From Phascolomyces articulosus (taxonomy: Eukaryota > Mucoromycota > Mucoromycetes > Mucorales > Lichtheimiaceae), in the NCBI GenBank assembly GCA_025677815.1, contig JAIXMP010000021.1:62001-126000 (forward strand): a stretch of DNA of 64,000 nucleotides, given 5' to 3'. Positions 61,643 through 64,000 of this stretch are shown here, in pieces. Position 1 is the first letter of the stretch. Each line of letters starts with the position of its first letter. A program made the position numbers and the translations under genes. The notes below the pieces were generated by a model. That model did no database searches. It was not told the DNA's origin and saw only the letters and a program-made list of their open reading frames with translations.

Positions 61643-61879
61643 ATAGTTTTTAATAACTGTTTAATTCATATATCGCATGTATAACGAACATATTTAGTAG
61701 TACTTTTAATAATAATAAATTAGTGTTAAATCTCATGGCTCTAAGTTGTGGGCTTAAATAGTGTAGAGTCTCAAAGGGAAAAGCTAAATATTTAAAGCTC
61801 AATGAAATTTACAGATAATTTTTGTTTCACTGATCTCTTTTTTCTTTCTTTTTACATTCATTAATAAAGATATACAAAA

Positions 61880-63504
61880 ATGCAATCGAATCGATTATCA
61901 AAGGAAGAATATCGTAAGCAAAAGGATTTAGATGCTGCTCGTAAAGCAGGCACAGCCCCAGCAGAAGTTGACGATGAAGGCAATGAAATCAATCCCCATA
62001 CCCCACAATTCATGTTGAAAGCACCATGGTACGTTGATACTGGCAAAGTCTCCTTGAAGCATCAAAGAGCTCCGGAAAAGCGAAAAGGTTCCAAATTTGA
62101 TGCAGGTGATAATTATTGGTATGCAAGAGGTCAAAGAGCAGTAAGTAATGAAGCAAATTCTTTTTGATTATTATTAATTCTTTTGAAGAAACGGCAATAT
62201 TGATGATTTCAACTTTCATTCTAATATTGTTGCTGTATAATAGGGACCAGCAGCAACTAAATATCGAAAAGGAGCATGCGAAAATTGTGGTGCATTGAGT
62301 CATAAGACAAGAGATTGCGTTGAACGACCACGTAAAAAAGGAGCCAAATGGACTGGAAAAAATATTCAAGCAGACGAAATTATCCAGAATCCCGATTTAG
62401 ATTGGGACGAAAAACGAGATCGATGGAATGGTTATGATTCAAGAGAACATGACAAGGTTATTGAAGAGTATGAAAAGGTAGAGGAGGCTCGACGAGCAAA
62501 TAAAGCGACCGAATTAGATAAACAAGGTCCTACAACTACATCAGAAGCAAAAAAACTTGCTCGTGTATCAGATGATGAAGATGATGATGAAGATAAATAC
62601 GCAGACCAAGCAGATATGCCTGGTCAACATGTTAATACAAAAACCAGAACTACTATTCGTAACCTGAGGTATGAGTCATTATTTTTATTATTAAGGGATG
62701 TTGTATACCTAAAGGACATATTTAGAGAAAATGAATAAATGCTGATTAGCTATATTAAACATATAGAATCCGTGAAGATACCGCCAAATATTTGTTGAAT
62801 TTGGATACAGAATCAGCATATTATGATCCAAAGACACGTTCCATGCGTGACAATCCACTCAAAGACAAGCCATCCGAAGATGCACCCTTCCCTGGTGATA
62901 ACTTTGTTCGATACAGCGGTGATACTCCTGATATGGCTAAAGTTCAATTATTTGCCTGGCAAGCCGCTGAGAGAGGCACTGATGTTCATTTGCAAGCTAA
63001 TCCAACACAGGTAGCCATCTTGCACAAAGAATACGAAGGAAAGAAGGATAAGGTCCGCGATACAACACACAAAAATATTCTCGAGAAATATGGTGGCGAG
63101 GAACATTTGGATGCACCGCCTAAGGAATTGCTGCTGGCACAGACAGAAAACTACGTCGAATATTCACGCACTGGTCGAGTCATCAAAGGTCAAGAGCGAG
63201 CAAAGGCACGATCAAAATACGAGGAGGATGGTATGTTTATATTTAACTATATCAAAGGATGATGTACATATATATGATAATATCTGTATGAAAGAGTGTC
63301 ATTCATTAACAGCATTGTTTTTTTTTTTTTGCTATAGTATTTATAAATAACCATACAAGCATATGGGGTTCATATTGGCTGGATGGAAAGTGGGGCTATC
63401 GTTGTTGCCGATCATTTGTACACAATTCTTATTGTACCGGTGCTGCTGGTATTGAAGCACACAAAGCGTCTGAAGAGTTTTCACGAGGAAAAGTGACGGT
63501 GTAG
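61880..63504 (+). CDS. SLU7: Pre-mRNA splicing factor Slu7
   Basis: Second-step splicing factor that helps select the 3' splice site in the spliceosome. Four exons, 61880-62140, 62244-62668, 62767-63230 and 63338-63504, give 438 residues. The N-terminus [18 protein letters not shown] leads to [18 protein letters not shown]. The CCHC zinc knuckle is [14 protein letters not shown], followed by [35 protein letters not shown], an Asp/Glu stretch, [29 protein letters not shown] and the C-terminal [19 protein letters not shown] with NSYCTGAAG. All are hallmark Slu7 blocks, and the length is close to family members. Complete within the window. Confidence 0.97.
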
Positions 63505-64000
63505 TGATGTCCATCTGTTTTTCTATTCTTCTTTTTTTTTTCACCAAAATAAAACATGACAAAAGAAAAAAAAATAAAATGATTGAATTCAATCTTACGA
63601 CACTTCTACCATCGTTGAGATTCTTTGATTTTCAATATACTTTGTAAAAGGATACCTACTGCAAAGAATCACCGGTATTTATATTTGTACAATATCTTCA
63701 TTGAGAGCTTTTGATAATGCACGATGGTATCCGTTCCTTAAATTCAACTCTCTCAAGCTTTCTTGTATTCTATCTGGATGTCATATAACGGTATTTTTCG
63801 GTTCATAACTTTCCCTCTCTTATTTCAAGGTCTCAATGAAAGATATAGCAGGAGATTTAAAGGGAACCGCTGTATGAGTTGTAAGCCTTTGTTAGGTATC
63901 CAGAAGGAGGTTTCAGATTCATTTATTTGCAATCCTGGAAAAGAAAGTAATCATACGCGGTAAAGTACGATAAACGAAAAGATCAATCGCTTGATGGATT
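63505..64000. other. 3' flank of Slu7 and unassigned sequence
   Basis: AT-rich 3' flank with poly-T/A tracts to about 63580. An open frame on the + strand at about 63763-63963 has no recognisable domain. A gene beyond the right edge may begin or end here, but nothing can be supported. Confidence 0.4.

Noticed and set aside
1..64000. CRISPR array, rRNA operon, integrated virus or bacterial-type operon
   Set aside because: No regularly spaced repeats, rRNA signatures or viral genes were seen; gene structure is that of a fungal nucleus.

Overview
The window is nuclear DNA of a filamentous fungus, most likely an early-diverging one of Mucoromycota/Mucorales type. It is AT-rich. Genes are cut by many short GT-AG introns (mostly about 45-120 nt), proteins carry long Asn/Gln/Ser low-complexity stretches, and the gene set is purely eukaryotic. 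No rRNA, tRNA, CRISPR array, intact transposon or virus was found. All exon structures below were traced by hand from splice signals and reading frame; where I checked, exon phases add up to an open frame.

Layout. 1-2526 (-): Dhr1/DHX37 DEAH helicase, 3' part outside the window. 2527-6687: gene-poor. 6688-7972 (+): Esf2/ABT1. 8129-9413 (+): sepiapterin-reductase-like SDR. 10172-11197 (+): single-pass membrane protein ending in a PPxY motif. 11618-12618 (-): PRL/PTP4A phosphatase. 15180-18222 (-): probable ATRIP-like checkpoint protein. 18223-23013: gene-poor with small ORFs and a coding relic. 23014-24738 (+): Taf14-like YEATS-ET protein, converging on two tandem GNAT acetyltransferases (24755-25395 and 25849-26536, -). 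27066-28258 (-): GT62 mannosyltransferase-like protein. 29380-29952 (+): HSP20 with a perfect heat-shock element. 31453-32626 (-): BAP31, in seven small exons that leave no long ORF. 33519-33879 (-): alpha/beta-hydrolase remnant. 35779-38833 (-): M13 neprilysin-like peptidase. 42264-52721 (+): 19-exon neurofibromin/Ira RasGAP of about 2,883 residues. 53013-53200 (-): HSP20 pseudogene. 53609-56343 (-): Zn2Cys6 transcription factor. 56938-57077: 140-bp element with perfect 23-bp terminal inverted repeats. 59466-61642 (+): choline-transporter-like/Pns1 protein. 61880-63504 (+): Slu7 splicing factor.

The genes do not form one pathway. They are housekeeping genes: ribosome biogenesis (Dhr1, Esf2), splicing (Slu7), transcription and chromatin (Taf14, Zn2Cys6), DNA damage (ATRIP-like), Ras signalling (NF1), the secretory pathway (BAP31, GT62, M13, CTL) and protein folding (HSP20). 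Dhr1 and Esf2 act on the same pre-rRNA particle and lie divergently about 4 kb apart. No new multi-gene system is evident. The most unusual observations are the BAP31 gene hidden in micro-exons, the GT62 protein without its DxD motif, the PRL without a CaaX tail, the inverted-repeat element, the repeated TRCATAAAAAA box cluster near 34.5 kb, and several decayed coding relics in the gene-poor gaps.
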